A stretch of DNA of 64,000 nt from Actibacterium sp. (GCA_016278325.1 JADQCB010000004.1:163231-227230); one strand, 5' to 3'. Shown: positions 37,727 to 48,340, counted from the stretch's first letter. Program-made: numbers and translations. Notes: generated by a model not told the origin, from the sequence alone.

Positions 37727-39088
37727 TCAGGCCCCCTGTCCACGGTCGAGCCACTTTTCCAGCCAATGCTCCAGCCAGTGGATATTGTATGCGCCTGTCT
37801 GGATCTCGGGCTCGGCCAGAAGCGCATGGAACAGCGGAACCGTGGTGTCCACCCCATCGACGATCAATTCGCCCAACGCGCGGTCCAGGCGCGCCAGCGC
37901 CTCGGCCCGGTCGCGGCCATGCACGATCAGCTTGCCGATCAGGCTGTCATAGAAGGGCGGGATCTTGTAGCCGTCATAGAGCGCGGAATCCATGCGCACC
38001 CCCAGCCCGCCGGGCGCGTGGAAGGCCGTGATCCGCCCGGGGCAGGGCGAAAATGTCGGCAGTTTCTCGGCGTTGATACGCACCTCGATGGCGTGGCCGT
38101 TGATCGCCAGCTCGTCCTGGGTGAAAGACAGCGGATAGCCCTCGGCCACGCGGATCTGCTCGCGCACCAGATCGACGCCGAAGATCGCCTCGGTCACCGG
38201 GTGTTCGACCTGAAGGCGGGTGTTCATCTCGATGAAGAAGAACTCGCCGTTCTCGTAAAGGAACTCGATCGTGCCGGCGCCGACATAGTTGATCTTGGCC
38301 ACGGCCTCGGCGCAGACCTTGCCGATGCGCGCGCGGGTGTCGGCGTCGATGGTGGGGCCGGGGGCCTCTTCGAGGACTTTCTGGTGACGCCGCTGGAGCG
38401 AGCAGTCACGTTCGCCCAGATGCACCGCATTGCCCTTGCCGTCGCCGAACACCTGGATCTCGATATGGCGCGGCGCGCCGAGGTATTTCTCGATATAGAC
38501 CTCGTCATTGCCGAAGGCGCCCTTGGCTTCGGACCGGGCGGTCTGGAAGGCGTGATCCAGCTCGCGCGCGGTCCTTGCCAGCTTCATGCCGCGCCCGCCT
38601 CCGCCGGCGGTGGCCTTGACGATGACGGGAAAGCCGATCTCGGCGGCGACTCTGCGGGCCGTCTCGAGGTCGGCAACCCCGCCCTCGGAGCCGGGAACGC
38701 AGGGCACGCCCAGGGCTTTCATGGTTTCCTTGGCGGTGATCTTGTCGCCCATGATCCGGATATGCTCGGCCGTGGGGCCGATGAAGGCGATGTCATGGTC
38801 TTCGACGATCTGCACGAAATTGGCGTTTTCCGACAGGAACCCATAGCCGGGATGGATCGCGTCGGCGCCGGTGATCTCGCAGGCCGAGACGATGGCCGGG
38901 ATCGACAGATAGCTCTGGCCGCTGGGCGGCGGGCCGATGCACACGGCCTCGTCGGCCATGCGCACATGCATCGCGTCCGAATCCGCGGTGGAATGCACCG
39001 CGACCGACTTGATGCCCATCTCGCGGCAGGCCCGGATCACGCGCAGGGCGATCTCTCCGCGATTGGCGATCAGGATTTTCTCGAACAT
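37727..39088 (-). CDS. accC: acetyl-CoA carboxylase, biotin carboxylase subunit
   Basis: Carboxylates the biotin on AccB with ATP and bicarbonate, the first half of malonyl-CoA synthesis. The 453-residue ATP-grasp enzyme starts [20 protein letters not shown] and contains the ATP-binding [13 protein letters not shown] and the active-site HVEHPVTE-like [13 protein letters not shown]. It lies ten bases after accB in a two-gene operon. Confidence 0.97.
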   Translation of the reverse strand: MFEKILIANRGEIALRVIRACREMGIKSVAVHSTADSDAMHVRMADEAVCIGPPPSGQSYLSIPAIVSACEITGADAIHPGYGFLSENANFVQIVEDHDIAFIGPTAEHIRIMGDKITAKETMKALGVPCVPGSEGGVADLETARRVAAEIGFPVIVKATAGGGGRGMKLARTARELDHAFQTARSEAKGAFGNDEVYIEKYLGAPRHIEIQVFGDGKGNAVHLGERDCSLQRRHQKVLEEAPGPTIDADTRARIGKVCAEAVAKINYVGAGTIEFLYENGEFFFIEMNTRLQVEHPVTEAIFGVDLVREQIRVAEGYPLSFTQDELAINGHAIEVRINAEKLPTFSPCPGRITAFHAPGGLGVRMDSALYDGYKIPPFYDSLIGKLIVHGRDRAEALARLDRALGELIVDGVDTTVPLFHALLAEPEIQTGAYNIHWLEHWLEKWLDRGQGA

Positions 39089-39098
39089 TGGCCGGGCC

Positions 39099-39584
39099 TT
39101 ATTCGATGATCATCAGGGGTGCGCCGAACTCGACCGGGGCGCCATCCTCGACCACGATCCGCTTGATCGTGCCGGCATGCGGCGCGGGGATCTGGTTCAT
39201 CGTCTTCATCGCCTCGATGATCAACAGCGTGTCACCCTCGGCCACGGTATCGCCGATCGAAACGAATGGCCGGCTGCCCGGTTCCGGTTGCAGATAGGCG
39301 GTGCCGACCATGGGCGAGGTGACGGCGCCGGGCAGTTGCGCGGGATCCTCGGTCATCGGCGCTGGCGCCGGTGCGGTCGCGGGGGCCGGCGCGGGCGCTG
39401 CCGCGGCGGGTGCCGTGGCCGGTATCGGGGGCATCGCGGGGGTTGCGCGCGAAACCCGAACGTCCAGGCTGTCATCCTCGCCATATTCGCGTTTCACCTG
39501 AAGCTCGGTCAGGTCGTTTTCGCGCAACAGTTCTGCCAGGGCCTGGATGAAGGCCACGTCCGCGTCATGGGAGTGTTTTGTCAT
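39099..39584 (-). CDS. accB: biotin carboxyl carrier protein of acetyl-CoA carboxylase
   Basis: A 161-residue biotin carrier. An N-terminal segment (residues 1-45) leads to an Ala/Pro linker (about 49-77) and a C-terminal biotinyl domain with EAMKTMN. Lys127 is the biotin attachment site. The ATG at 39584 is preferred over long upstream extensions, because a TATAAG promoter lies 64 bases before it. Confidence 0.95.
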   Translation of the reverse strand: MTKHSHDADVAFIQALAELLRENDLTELQVKREYGEDDSLDVRVSRATPAMPPIPATAPAAAAPAPAPATAPAPAPMTEDPAQLPGAVTSPMVGTAYLQPEPGSRPFVSIGDTVAEGDTLLIIEAMKTMNQIPAPHAGTIKRIVVEDGAPVEFGAPLMIIE

Positions 39585-39648
39585 ACGGTCCTCGATGATG
39601 CTCCTCGGGCGCCCGCACGTCGGCGGGTCTTTGCGTATCGTTCCGAGG

Positions 39649-39677
39649 CTTATACGCGAGGCACCGGGCGGTGAAAA
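39649..39677 (-). promoter_or_regulatory. candidate accBC promoter
   Basis: On the minus strand, TTTTCA (39672-39677) and TATAAG (39649-39654) are 17 bases apart, giving a leader of about 55 bases. The -10 element matches five of six consensus positions. Confidence 0.5.
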
Positions 39678-39696
39678 GCGCCTCTTGCCGCTTTTC
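39673..39696. promoter_or_regulatory. perfect 8-bp inverted repeat over the accB -35 region
   Basis: GAAAAGCG (39673-39680) and CGCTTTTC (39689-39696) are perfect reverse complements around an eight-base spacer. The left arm overlaps the accB -35 element, consistent with a repressor or activator site. It lies between divergent accB and the adenine deaminase gene. Confidence 0.4.
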
Positions 39697-39819
39697 CCGG
39701 ACGCCGGGGCGATGCGTTTCCGCCCCGCGCCCCTCTGATCGGGGGGGCGGGCAATTTTCGGGTTGCGTCCCGGGGCGTGTCGCGGCGACCTTGGCGCCAG
39801 TCTGTGACAGGAGTTTGAA

Positions 39820-41520
39820 ATGAACCGACCCCAGCTTGCCGATCTCGTCGACCAGGGCCGGGGGGCCGCGCCGGCCGATCTGGTGCTGCGCGGTGGACAG
39901 GTGTTCGACCTGATGACCGGCAGCATGATCGCCGGCGACGTGGCGATCTGCGGCGATACGATCGTCGGCGTCGGCGAGGCCTATGAGGGACGCCAGGTGA
40001 TCGACGTTTCCGGCCTGACACTGGTGCCCGGCTTCATCGACACGCATCTTCACATCGAAAGCTCGCTTGTCACCCCGTTCGAGTTCGACCGTTGCGTGAC
40101 ACCGCGCGGGGTAACCACCGCGATCTGCGACCCGCACGAGATCGCAAACGTGATCGGGGTGGCGGGCATCGAGTATTTCCAGCAGGCCGCCACCCGCACC
40201 GTCATGGACATCAAGGTGCAACTCTCCTCCTGCGTGCCCTCCACCGACATGGAAACCGCCGGTGCGCGGATCGACGCCGGGGACCTGTTGCCGCTGCGGG
40301 GCCATCCCTCGGGTATCGGGCTGGCGGAATTCATGAACTATCCCGGCGTGATCAACCGCGACCCGCAGGCGATGGCCAAGCTCGACGCCTTCCGGGGCCA
40401 GCATATCGACGGGCATGCGCCGATGCTGACGGGGCGCGACCTGAACGCCTATATCGCCGCCGGCATCCGCACCGAGCATGAGGCGACCACCGCCGAAGAG
40501 GCGCTGGAGAAGCTGCGCAAGGGGATGCGGATCCTGATCCGCGAGGGCTCGGTCAGCAAGGACATGCACGCGCTGCAACCGATCCTGACCGAACGGACCG
40601 CGCCCTATATCGCGCTTTGCACGGATGACCGCAATCCGCTGGACATCGCCGAGCATGGACATCTGGATTACATGATCCGCACGCTGATCGCTCTGGGCAC
40701 GCCGGTGCTGGCGGCCTATCGCGCGGCCAGCCTGTCGGCGGCCGAGGCGTTCGGGCTGAAAGATCGCGGGCTGATCGCGCCGGGCCAGCGCGCCGATATC
40801 GTCGCCGTCCCGACGCTGGAGGATTGCCGCGCCGAGATGGTGATCGCCGGCGGGGTGCGGGTCGACGCGGACGCCTTTGCCGCGCGCCAGACCATCGCGC
40901 CGGTCGGGCGCGGCTCGGTCAAGGCGCCGCGGGTCGGCGCGGCCTCGTTTCGCAGCCCCGGCAACCGCGATACGACCGACGTGATCGGCATTCTGCCGGG
41001 CAAGATCATCACCGAACATCTGCATGAGACAATTGCGGTGCAGGACGGTGACAAGCGCCCCGATCCGGCGCGCGACCTTGTCAAGATCGCGGTGATCGAG
41101 CGGCACGGCAGGAACGGCAACATCGCCACGGGATTCGTCAAGGGTTTCGGGCTCGCGCGCGGTGCCATCGCCTCGACCGTCTGCCACGATCACCACAATA
41201 TCGCGGTCGTCGGCGCGGATTACGACGACATGGCCCTGGCCGCCAACCGGCTGGGCGAGATCGAGGGCGGCTTCGTCGTGGCCGAGGGCGGCCGGGTGCT
41301 GGCGGAACTGGCGCTGCCGGTTGCCGGGCTGATTAGCTTGGACTCTTTCGAGCAGGTGGAATCGGAACTGCGCGCGCTGCGCGCGGCGGCGAAATCGCTT
41401 GGCGTGACCCTGGAAGAGCCGTTCCTGCAACTGGCCTTCCTGGCGCTGCCGGTGATCCCGGCGCTCAAGATAACCGATCGCGGCATGATCGACGTCACGC
41501 GGTTCGAGATCATTGCCTGA
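39820..41520 (+). CDS. ade: adenine deaminase
   Basis: Deaminates adenine to hypoxanthine for purine salvage. The 566-residue amidohydrolase has the metal motif [13 protein letters not shown], the segment [11 protein letters not shown], and the family-specific C-terminal domain ([30 protein letters not shown]). It is of the Bacillus AdeC type, not the adenosine deaminase family. A GGAG site precedes the ATG. It diverges from accBC. Confidence 0.92.
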   Translation: MNRPQLADLVDQGRGAAPADLVLRGGQVFDLMTGSMIAGDVAICGDTIVGVGEAYEGRQVIDVSGLTLVPGFIDTHLHIESSLVTPFEFDRCVTPRGVTTAICDPHEIANVIGVAGIEYFQQAATRTVMDIKVQLSSCVPSTDMETAGARIDAGDLLPLRGHPSGIGLAEFMNYPGVINRDPQAMAKLDAFRGQHIDGHAPMLTGRDLNAYIAAGIRTEHEATTAEEALEKLRKGMRILIREGSVSKDMHALQPILTERTAPYIALCTDDRNPLDIAEHGHLDYMIRTLIALGTPVLAAYRAASLSAAEAFGLKDRGLIAPGQRADIVAVPTLEDCRAEMVIAGGVRVDADAFAARQTIAPVGRGSVKAPRVGAASFRSPGNRDTTDVIGILPGKIITEHLHETIAVQDGDKRPDPARDLVKIAVIERHGRNGNIATGFVKGFGLARGAIASTVCHDHHNIAVVGADYDDMALAANRLGEIEGGFVVAEGGRVLAELALPVAGLISLDSFEQVESELRALRAAAKSLGVTLEEPFLQLAFLALPVIPALKITDRGMIDVTRFEIIA

Positions 41521-41572
41521 CGGCGCGCCGCGCGCGTGTCGGCAAAAGCGGCGAAAACGGAAAGAACGCTGC

Positions 41573-41600
41573 TTGACGCCGCAGATGGGCGCGATTAAAC
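41573..41600 (+). promoter_or_regulatory. candidate tRNA promoter
   Basis: GCTTGACG, with TTGACG at 41573-41578, is followed 16 bases later by TTAAAC (41595-41600), about 36 bases upstream of the first tRNA. The -35 is strong; the -10 is weak. Confidence 0.4.
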
Positions 41601-41636
41601 CCCCCCTCACGCCGGGTCCAGCCCGGGGCAAGCAGT

Positions 41637-41713
41637 GCGGTTGTAGCTCAGTTGGTTAGAGTGCCGGCCTGTCACGCCGGAGGTCGCGGGTTCGAGCCCC
41701 GTCAACCGCGCCA
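41637..41713 (+). tRNA. tRNA-Asp (GTC), copy 1
   Basis: A 77-base tRNA with the acceptor arm GCGGTTG paired to CAACCGC, a D loop with AGCTCAGTTGGTTAGAGT, and an anticodon loop CTGTCAC (anticodon GTC, Asp). The T arm contains GGTTCGAGCC, and the 3' CCA is encoded. All stems pair. Confidence 0.97.
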
Positions 41714-41742
41714 CTGCTTTCCCGAACGGTCCCGCGCGATGC

Positions 41743-41819
41743 GCGGTTGTAGCTCAGTTGGTTAGAGTGCCGGCCTGTCACGCCGGAGGTCGCGGGTTCG
41801 AGCCCCGTCAACCGCGCCA
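41743..41819 (+). tRNA. tRNA-Asp (GTC), copy 2
   Basis: Identical in sequence to the copy 106 bases upstream, including the encoded CCA and anticodon GTC. The 29-base spacer has no promoter, so both copies are probably processed from one transcript. Confidence 0.97.
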
Positions 41820-41882
41820 CTTTCCTTTGCCTCCGAATGCACGCCGCCGGCGCATTGCCGCATGAACGGGGCCGGGCGCCGG

Positions 41883-43256
41883 TCATTCGGCCAGGGCGGC
41901 CAGGATCCGCGCCCAGCTGCGGATCCCCTTGTGAAAGCTTTCCAGGTCGTATTTCTCGTTCGGCGAATGGATCGCGTCGTCATCCTTTGCGAAACCGATC
42001 AGCATCGCGTCGGTGCCCACGATCCGCTTGAAATGTCCTGCCACCGGGATCGATCCGCCCGAGCCGACATAGGCCGCCGGGTTCGGCCATTCGTCGCTCA
42101 GCGCCTTGCGGGCCTTCTCGAAGGCGGGGTGGTCGATCGCCATCTGCGACGCGGCCGAGGCGCCATGGTCATGGAAGGTCACGTCGCAGTCGGGCGGCAG
42201 CATCGCGCGCACCTGGGCGCGGAAACTTTCGCGGATCTTCAGCGGATCCTGCGTGCCGACCAGACGGAAACTGATCTTGGCCGACGCGGTCGAGGGCAGC
42301 ACCGTCTTGAACCCCTCGCCGGTATACCCCCCCTTGATCCCGTTGATCTCGCATGTCGGGCGCGACCAGATCATTTCCAGCGGGCTGCGATCCGTCTCGC
42401 CCGCGGGGTCCGACAGGCCCACCTCGCCCAGGAAGGCCGCGGCGTCGAAATTCAGCGCCTCCCATTGCGCGCGGATCGCGTCGGGCAGCTCGGGCACGCC
42501 GTCATAGAAGCCGGGCACCGTGACCCGGCCTTGCGCGTCATGCAGCCCCGCGATGATCTTCGCCAGAACCCGGATCGGGTTCATCGCCGGGCCGCCATAC
42601 ATGCCCGAATGCAGATCCTTCGACGGGCCGGTGATGACGATCTCTTCGCCCAGCAGGCCGCGCAGCATGGTCACGATCCCCGGGGTCGCGTCGCCGAACA
42701 GCCCGGTATCGCAGATCAGGGCGATGTCGGATGCCAGTTCCGCGGCATTTTCCTTCATGAACGGCACCAGCGAGGGCGAGCCGGATTCTTCCTCGCCTTC
42801 GAAGAAGATCGTGACCCGGGCAGGCAGGGCGCCGGTTTCGGCCTTCCAGGCGCGGCAGGCCTCGACGAAGGTCATCAGCTGGCCCTTGTCGTCCGAGGCG
42901 CCCCGGCCGCGGATCACGCGGCCTTTCGGGGTATCCTCCAGCTCCGGCTCGAAGGGGTCGCGGTCCCACAGCTCCAGCGGGTCCACCGGCTGGACGTCGT
43001 AATGGCCGTAGAACAGCACATGCGGCCCCGGCCCGTCGGAATGGGCCACCACCATCGGATGGCCGGGCGTGGCGCGCTTCTCGACGGAAAATCCGATCGT
43101 GCGCAGATCCTCCACCAGCCAGTCGGCGGCCTTGTCGCAATCGGCGGCATAGGCCGGGTCGGTCGAGATCGAGGGGATGCGCAACAGCGCCTTCAGTCGT
43201 TCGACCGATTGCGGCAGTTCGGCGTCTATTCGGTTGAGGACCGGTTCGATGGGCAT
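41883..43256 (-). CDS. M20 family metallopeptidase/dipeptidase
   Basis: A 457-residue zinc aminoacyl-peptidase of the M20 (ArgE/DapE/carnosinase-like) family. The metal and base residues sit in LFYGHYDVQPVDP (His, Asp), GRGASDDKGQ and FFEGEEESGSP (Glu-Glu). The dimerisation domain begins with SKDLHSGMYGGP. The C-terminal ligand His is in DDAIHSPNE. Cytosolic and probably a non-specific dipeptidase. It converges with the tRNA genes. Confidence 0.88.
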   Translation of the reverse strand: MPIEPVLNRIDAELPQSVERLKALLRIPSISTDPAYAADCDKAADWLVEDLRTIGFSVEKRATPGHPMVVAHSDGPGPHVLFYGHYDVQPVDPLELWDRDPFEPELEDTPKGRVIRGRGASDDKGQLMTFVEACRAWKAETGALPARVTIFFEGEEESGSPSLVPFMKENAAELASDIALICDTGLFGDATPGIVTMLRGLLGEEIVITGPSKDLHSGMYGGPAMNPIRVLAKIIAGLHDAQGRVTVPGFYDGVPELPDAIRAQWEALNFDAAAFLGEVGLSDPAGETDRSPLEMIWSRPTCEINGIKGGYTGEGFKTVLPSTASAKISFRLVGTQDPLKIRESFRAQVRAMLPPDCDVTFHDHGASAASQMAIDHPAFEKARKALSDEWPNPAAYVGSGGSIPVAGHFKRIVGTDAMLIGFAKDDDAIHSPNEKYDLESFHKGIRSWARILAALAE

Positions 43257-43766
43257 CGCGCGTCTCCGTCGGTTGCGGGGTCGGGCCAGAGCCTAACAGG
43301 CGGCGCGGGCCTGTCCAGAGGCCGAACGCCGGGGGACAGTCCGCGGGTGCGATTTGACATGGAACATTGTTTTGCCGAATCGAGACGCTTATTCTTCGAA
43401 AAGTGCGGCGCTTGCAGGATCCGACCGGGCGCCGCGCTTGACGGAGGCTGGCCCGAATCCGGGTCTTGCGACAGGGAAAGCTGGACAAACACCTATTGTT
43501 TTGTGAATGTGACTTTCGTGCCGGGATCGAAGGCTTGGGGAACGCTTGACCGGACTGGCGTCGGTGAAACGCGCGGCGCCATGAGGAACGGGGGAGAGCG
43601 GGCGCGCCGCGGGCTGCGGCGAAATGTATCTTGCGGGTGCGGCGGCCACTGGTTAGGTCGGTCCCGTCAAGTGCAGACCGACCCCGCGACGCAACACGGC
43701 AATGTCGCCGCGCCATCAGGTGCATTCGCGGCGGGCCACGAGGGCCGATGACGGAGGACTGAGCGG
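43257..43766. promoter_or_regulatory. 510-base leader region upstream of hemA
   Basis: This divergent gap between the M20 peptidase and hemA is unusually long. It has AT-rich islands in otherwise GC-rich DNA. A perfect -35-like TTGACA lies at 43354-43359 but has no good -10 at the right distance. The nonamer ATTGTTTTG occurs twice, at 43366-43374 and 43495-43503, each followed closely by GAAT. In Rhodobacter sphaeroides hemA is oxygen-regulated from a long upstream region. I see no exact FNR-type TTGAT-N4-ATCAA site here. No gene was accepted in it. Confidence 0.45.
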
Positions 43767-44990
43767 ATGGACTATACCGCGGGATTGGACGAAGCCCTGA
43801 ACCGCCTGCACGAGGAGGGGCGTTATCGCACCTTCATCGATATCGAACGGCGCAACGGGGCCTTCCCTGCGGCCGTCTGGCGCCGCCCCGACGGAACCGA
43901 AAAGGAAATAACCGTCTGGTGTGGCAACGATTACCTGGGCATGGGGCAGCATCCGGTGGTTCTGAGCGCCATGCATGAGGCGATCGACGCGGCCGGGGCC
44001 GGTTCGGGCGGGACGCGCAACATCTCGGGCACCACCGTCTATCACAAGCGGCTGGAGGCCGAACTGGCCGATCTGCATGGCAAGGAGGCGGCGCTTGTCT
44101 TCACATCGGCCTATATCGCCAATGACGCGACGCTGAGCACGCTGCCCCGATTGTTCCCGGGGCTGATCATCTATTCCGACGCGCTGAACCATGCCTCGAT
44201 GATCGAAGGGGTGCGCCGCAACGGCGGTGCAAAGCGGATCTTCCGCCATAACGACGTGGACCACCTGCGCGAGTTGCTGGCCGCCGACGATCCTGCGGCG
44301 CCCAAGCTGATCGCGTTCGAATCGGTCTACTCCATGGATGGCGATTTCGGCCCGATCTCGGCGATCCTGGATCTGGCCGAAGAATTCGGCGCGCTGACCT
44401 ATATCGACGAGGTTCACGCGGTTGGCATGTACGGCCCGCGCGGCGCCGGTGTCTGCGAACGCGACGGGTTGATGCACCGCGTCGATATCGTGAACGGCAC
44501 TCTGGCCAAGGCCTATGGGGTGATGGGGGGCTACATCGCGGCATCGCACAAGATGTGCGACGCGATCCGCTCTTACGCGCCGGGCTTCATCTTCACCACC
44601 TCGCTGCCGCCGGCGGTGGCCGCGGGGGCGGCGGCCTCGGTCCGGCATCTAAAGACTGACCATGACCGGCGCGACAGGCACCAGACCCAGGCGCGGATCC
44701 TGAAGATGCGGCTCAAGGGGATGGGTCTGCCGATCATCGACCACGGGTCGCATATCGTGCCGGTGATTGTCGGCGATCCGGTGCATACCAAGCAACTGAG
44801 CGACATGCTGCTTGAGGATTACGGGATTTACGTCCAGCCGATCAACTTTCCCACGGTGCCGCGCGGGACCGAGCGGCTGCGCTTTACCCCTTCGCCGGTG
44901 CACGGCCCGGACGAAATGGACAGGCTCGTGCGGGCGATGGACGCCTTGTGGTCGCATTGTGCGCTGAATCGTGCCGAACTGTCCGCCTGA
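43767..44990 (+). CDS. hemA: 5-aminolevulinate synthase
   Basis: Condenses glycine and succinyl-CoA to 5-aminolevulinate (C4 pathway), the first tetrapyrrole step, as found in alphaproteobacteria. The 407-residue PLP enzyme carries the cofactor Lys248 in [15 protein letters not shown], matching the lysine position known for the Rhodobacter enzymes. YLGMGQHP and [15 protein letters not shown] lie in the N-terminal half. A GGAGG site precedes the ATG. Confidence 0.97.
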   Translation: MDYTAGLDEALNRLHEEGRYRTFIDIERRNGAFPAAVWRRPDGTEKEITVWCGNDYLGMGQHPVVLSAMHEAIDAAGAGSGGTRNISGTTVYHKRLEAELADLHGKEAALVFTSAYIANDATLSTLPRLFPGLIIYSDALNHASMIEGVRRNGGAKRIFRHNDVDHLRELLAADDPAAPKLIAFESVYSMDGDFGPISAILDLAEEFGALTYIDEVHAVGMYGPRGAGVCERDGLMHRVDIVNGTLAKAYGVMGGYIAASHKMCDAIRSYAPGFIFTTSLPPAVAAGAAASVRHLKTDHDRRDRHQTQARILKMRLKGMGLPIIDHGSHIVPVIVGDPVHTKQLSDMLLEDYGIYVQPINFPTVPRGTERLRFTPSPVHGPDEMDRLVRAMDALWSHCALNRAELSA

Positions 44991-45040
44991 TCACCTATCC
45001 GAGTGCATTCACGTTTGCGCTATGTTATCAAAGTCTCAAA

Positions 45041-45070
45041 AGATTGACGGACGACGAGAATCGCCAATCT
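45041..45070. repeat. inverted repeat between hemA and the RodZ-like gene
   Basis: AGATTG (45041-45046) is mirrored by CAATCT (45065-45070), with further CG/CG pairing inside. It may be a weak transcription signal between the genes or an operator for the downstream gene. Confidence 0.3.
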
Positions 45071-45108
45071 GCTAGGGGACAGGACGTGGCAGGCATGAGG
45101 CTGGGCAT

Positions 45109-46368
45109 ATGATCGGGCGCAAGCAGCCGCCCATCGGGGCCGATGAACCGATCGAACCCAAGGGGTTCGACGATTTCGATGTCAGCCTTGGGGATGTCAT
45201 GCGCGGTGAGCGCGCGACGCTTGGCAAATCGCTTCTCGATGTCCAGCGCGAACTCAAGATCAAGGCCAGCTATGTGGCCGCGATCGAGAATGCCGACCCC
45301 ACCGCATTCGAGACGCCGGGTTTCGTTGCCGGTTATGTGCGCTCTTACGCGCGCTATCTGGGGCTGGACCCGGAATGGGCCTATGGCGAATTCTGCAAGG
45401 AAGGGAATTTCGCCACCGTCCACGGGATGGATAAGGGCGCGTCGTCACCGAAGCCGACGCGGGCGCGGCGGGTTCAGGATCCGGCGCGCGACCCGCTGTC
45501 GGATCCCAAGGCGCTTTTCGTGCCGCGCGGCGAGGCGCTTTTTTCGAGGATCGAACCGGGGGCCATTGGCTCTTCGCTGGTGCTTTTGGCGCTGATCGGG
45601 GCGCTGGGCTATGGTGGCTGGTCGGTGCTCCAGGAAATCCAGAAGGTCCAGCTTGCCCCGGTCGAGCAATCGCCCGGCATGATTGCCGAGATCGACCCGC
45701 TGGACGGGGCGACCGCCGTTGTCACGGCCGACAATTCGGGCGTGGATGCCGCGAAAGCCGAAGCGCTTGACCGGCTTTACCGGCCCGAGCCTCTCAAGGT
45801 GCCCGACATGGTGCCGCGCGATGGCCCGATCGCCGCGATCCGGCCTGGTGCGCTGGGCGCGCTGGGCGATGTGACGGCGCCGCAAACGCCCCGCGTCGCG
45901 ACGGCAGCAGGGCAGGGCGCGACCACCGACATCGCCGCGGCGGCAGGCCAGGCGCCCGAGACAGCGTCGGATCGTGTTGCCACCGACGATGCGGCCGGCG
46001 ATGGCGCGGTTCGTGTGCTGGCGGAAAATGCACCCGAGGTGGTTCTGTTCGCCACGCGCCCGTCCTGGGTGCGGGTGACATCGGCCGACGGCACGGTGCT
46101 TCTGGAAAAGATCCTCGACGCGGGCGAACGCTATGTCCTGCCCGCGACCGAGGCCCCGCCGAAGCTGCGCACGGGCTATGCCGGCGCGATCTATTTCGCG
46201 GTCAACGGAACCGCCTATGGCCCGGCGGGCGAGGGTGCATCGGTGGTCAGCGACATCGCCCTCGGGCCGACGCAGCTCAAGGACACGTTCCAGATGGCCG
46301 ATCTGTCGGGTGACCCCGAGCTTGCCACGCTGGTGGCCGAGGTCACGGTTCCGATCGAGACCGAGTAG
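45109..46368 (+). CDS. RodZ-like helix-turn-helix membrane protein (DUF4115)
   Basis: A 419-residue protein. An N-terminal HTH domain (near residues 25-90, LGDVMRGERATLGKSLLDVQ, then IKASYVAAIENADP) is followed by one membrane helix (near 148-168, SSLVLLALIGALGYGGW). A long, Ala/Asp-rich periplasmic linker and a C-terminal DUF4115 domain (WVRVTSADGTVLLEKIL, about 325-380) complete it. The layout matches RodZ, which ties MreB to the elongasome. Location just upstream of ispG is a common arrangement. Confidence 0.85.
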   Translation: MIGRKQPPIGADEPIEPKGFDDFDVSLGDVMRGERATLGKSLLDVQRELKIKASYVAAIENADPTAFETPGFVAGYVRSYARYLGLDPEWAYGEFCKEGNFATVHGMDKGASSPKPTRARRVQDPARDPLSDPKALFVPRGEALFSRIEPGAIGSSLVLLALIGALGYGGWSVLQEIQKVQLAPVEQSPGMIAEIDPLDGATAVVTADNSGVDAAKAEALDRLYRPEPLKVPDMVPRDGPIAAIRPGALGALGDVTAPQTPRVATAAGQGATTDIAAAAGQAPETASDRVATDDAAGDGAVRVLAENAPEVVLFATRPSWVRVTSADGTVLLEKILDAGERYVLPATEAPPKLRTGYAGAIYFAVNGTAYGPAGEGASVVSDIALGPTQLKDTFQMADLSGDPELATLVAEVTVPIETE

Positions 46369-46435
46369 CGCGGTTGCCGCGCGGCACCCGGGGGCTTATC
46401 TGTTTTCCTGAAACCAGATGACTGTGAGAGGGGCC

Positions 46436-47563
46436 ATGTCGCGCAACCACATACGCCCGTGGCGCAATATCGACCGGCGGAAATCGCGGCAGATCCATGT
46501 CGGCCGGGTGCCGGTGGGCGGCGATGCGCCGATCTCGGTGCAGACGATGACCAATACCGCCACCACCGACATCCGCGCCACGATCGAGCAGGTGCAGCGC
46601 TGTGCCGAGGCGGGGGCCGATATCGTGCGCGTCTCGGCCCCGGATGAGGCCAGCGCGAGGGCGTTGAAGCAGATCGTGGCCGAAAGCCCGGTGCCGATCG
46701 TCGCCGACATCCACTTTCACTACAAGCGCGCGATCGAGGCGGCCGAGGCCGGCGCGGCCTGTCTGCGGATCAATCCCGGAAATATCGGCGACGAGAAGCG
46801 CGTGAAAGAGGTGATTCGCGCGGCGAAGGATCACGGCTGTTCGATCCGGATCGGGGTCAATGCCGGATCCCTGGAACGGCACCTGCTGGAGAAATATGCC
46901 GAGCCCTGCCCCGAGGCGATGGTGGAATCGGGGCTGGACCATATCCGCATCCTGCAAGACAACGATTTCCATGAATTCAAGATCAGCGTGAAGGCCAGCG
47001 ACGTGTTCCTGGCCGCCGCCGCCTATCAGGGCATCGCCGAGGCGACCGACGCGCCGATCCACCTGGGCATCACCGAGGCCGGCGGTCTGACCTCGGGCAC
47101 CATCAAGTCGGCGATCGGGCTGGGCAACCTTCTGTGGTCGGGCATCGGCGACACGATCCGGGTATCGCTTTCGGCAGATCCGGTCGAAGAGGTGAAGGTC
47201 GGCTACGAGATCCTGAAATCGCTGGGCCTGCGGCACCGGGGGGTGAATATCATCTCCTGCCCGTCCTGCGCGCGGCAGGGGTTCGACGTGATCCGGACGG
47301 TCGAGGCGCTGGAAAGGCGGCTGGAACACATCAAGACGCCGATGAGCCTGTCGATCATCGGCTGCGTCGTGAACGGACCGGGCGAGGCGCTGATGACCGA
47401 TGTCGGCTTTACCGGCGGCGGGGCCGGATCGGGCATGGTCTATCTGGCCGGCCGGCAGAGCCACAAGATGAGCAATGCGCAGATGATCGACCACATCGTC
47501 GAACAGGTCGAGAAACGCGCCGCCGAGATCGAGGCCGAAAGCGCAAGAGACGCGGCGGAATGA
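46436..47563 (+). CDS. ispG: 4-hydroxy-3-methylbut-2-enyl diphosphate synthase (flavodoxin)
   Basis: Performs the penultimate step of the MEP isoprenoid pathway. The 375-residue protein has the [4Fe-4S] Cys ligands in [11 protein letters not shown] and [11 protein letters not shown], and the TIM-barrel start [15 protein letters not shown]. The ATG at 46436 follows GAGAGG; an ATG at 46421 region in the same stretch is less well placed. It lies 67 bases after the RodZ-like gene. Confidence 0.95.
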   Translation: MSRNHIRPWRNIDRRKSRQIHVGRVPVGGDAPISVQTMTNTATTDIRATIEQVQRCAEAGADIVRVSAPDEASARALKQIVAESPVPIVADIHFHYKRAIEAAEAGAACLRINPGNIGDEKRVKEVIRAAKDHGCSIRIGVNAGSLERHLLEKYAEPCPEAMVESGLDHIRILQDNDFHEFKISVKASDVFLAAAAYQGIAEATDAPIHLGITEAGGLTSGTIKSAIGLGNLLWSGIGDTIRVSLSADPVEEVKVGYEILKSLGLRHRGVNIISCPSCARQGFDVIRTVEALERRLEHIKTPMSLSIIGCVVNGPGEALMTDVGFTGGGAGSGMVYLAGRQSHKMSNAQMIDHIVEQVEKRAAEIEAESARDAAE

Positions 47564-47587
47564 CGCCGCGCCCGCAGGGTTCCGCGC

Positions 47588-48340
47588 TCAGTCGGCGCGG
47601 ACCTCGCTGACGATCTGCACCATGTTTTCAAGCGGAACGTAGCCGCGCAGCATCCGGTCCTCCAGAACGAAGGTGGGCGTGCCGTTGATCTGCAGGCGCT
47701 GCGCAAGCTCGCGGTTCTTGCGGATGATCGCATTGACCGCGTCGCTGTCCATCTTTTCCATGATCGGGGCGGGGTCGAGATCGAACCGTTCCGCCACGTT
47801 CCTCAGCGCCGCTTCGGTGACATTGCGGCGCATCGTCATCAGCGCGTCATGGACTTTCTTGTAGGCCGCGTCGCCGGCGACCATCTTGGTGGCGATCGCG
47901 AAACGCGAGGCCATGAGGGATTGCTCGCCCAGGATCGGGAATTCCTTGACCACGAACCGGATGTTCCCGTCTTCGCCGACCAGGCGCGCCACCTCGTCGA
48001 ACGCCTTGCGGCAATAGGAGCAGCGATAGTCCATGAATTCGACCAGCGTGACATCGCCCTCGGGATTGCCGCCGACCCAGGAATATCCGTCATCGAAGAT
48101 CGCCTTGGCATTGGTCTGCACCAGGGCCGCGTCGTTGCCGGCCTGCTGATGGGCCTGGCGCTGTTCCAGGACGCCGATCGCTTCCATCAGCACCTCGGGG
48201 TTGTCCAGCAGATAGGCGCGGACTTCGTCGCGGAATGCCTGGCGCTCGGCATCGGTCATGGCGCCGATTTCGGTGGCTTGTGCCGGGACGGTCAGGCCGA
48301 GCGCCAGCATCAGGGTGCCGGCAAGAATGGTGCGGATCAT
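47588..48340 (-). CDS. DsbA family thiol:disulfide protein
   Basis: A 250-residue periplasmic protein with a signal peptide (about 1-22, cleavage near PAQA). A helical N-terminal segment leads to a thioredoxin domain with the redox pair Cys107-Cys110 (YRCSYCRKAF) and the cis-Pro loop GTPTFVLE. It resembles DsbA/Com1-type oxidants. GGAG precedes the ATG at 48340. It converges with ispG. Confidence 0.88.
   Translation of the reverse strand: MIRTILAGTLMLALGLTVPAQATEIGAMTDAERQAFRDEVRAYLLDNPEVLMEAIGVLEQRQAHQQAGNDAALVQTNAKAIFDDGYSWVGGNPEGDVTLVEFMDYRCSYCRKAFDEVARLVGEDGNIRFVVKEFPILGEQSLMASRFAIATKMVAGDAAYKKVHDALMTMRRNVTEAALRNVAERFDLDPAPIMEKMDSDAVNAIIRKNRELAQRLQINGTPTFVLEDRMLRGYVPLENMVQIVSEVRAD

Noticed and set aside
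41637..41819. Direct repeat as a mobile-element attachment site
   Set aside because: The repeat is two complete functional tRNA-Asp genes, and there is no integrase or foreign-looking DNA next to them.
43357..43751. Possible small gene in the hemA leader (MEHCFAESRRLF...)
   Set aside because: The frame is a continuation of a long antisense frame through the peptidase gene. It lacks a ribosome site, and its composition resembles noncoding DNA.
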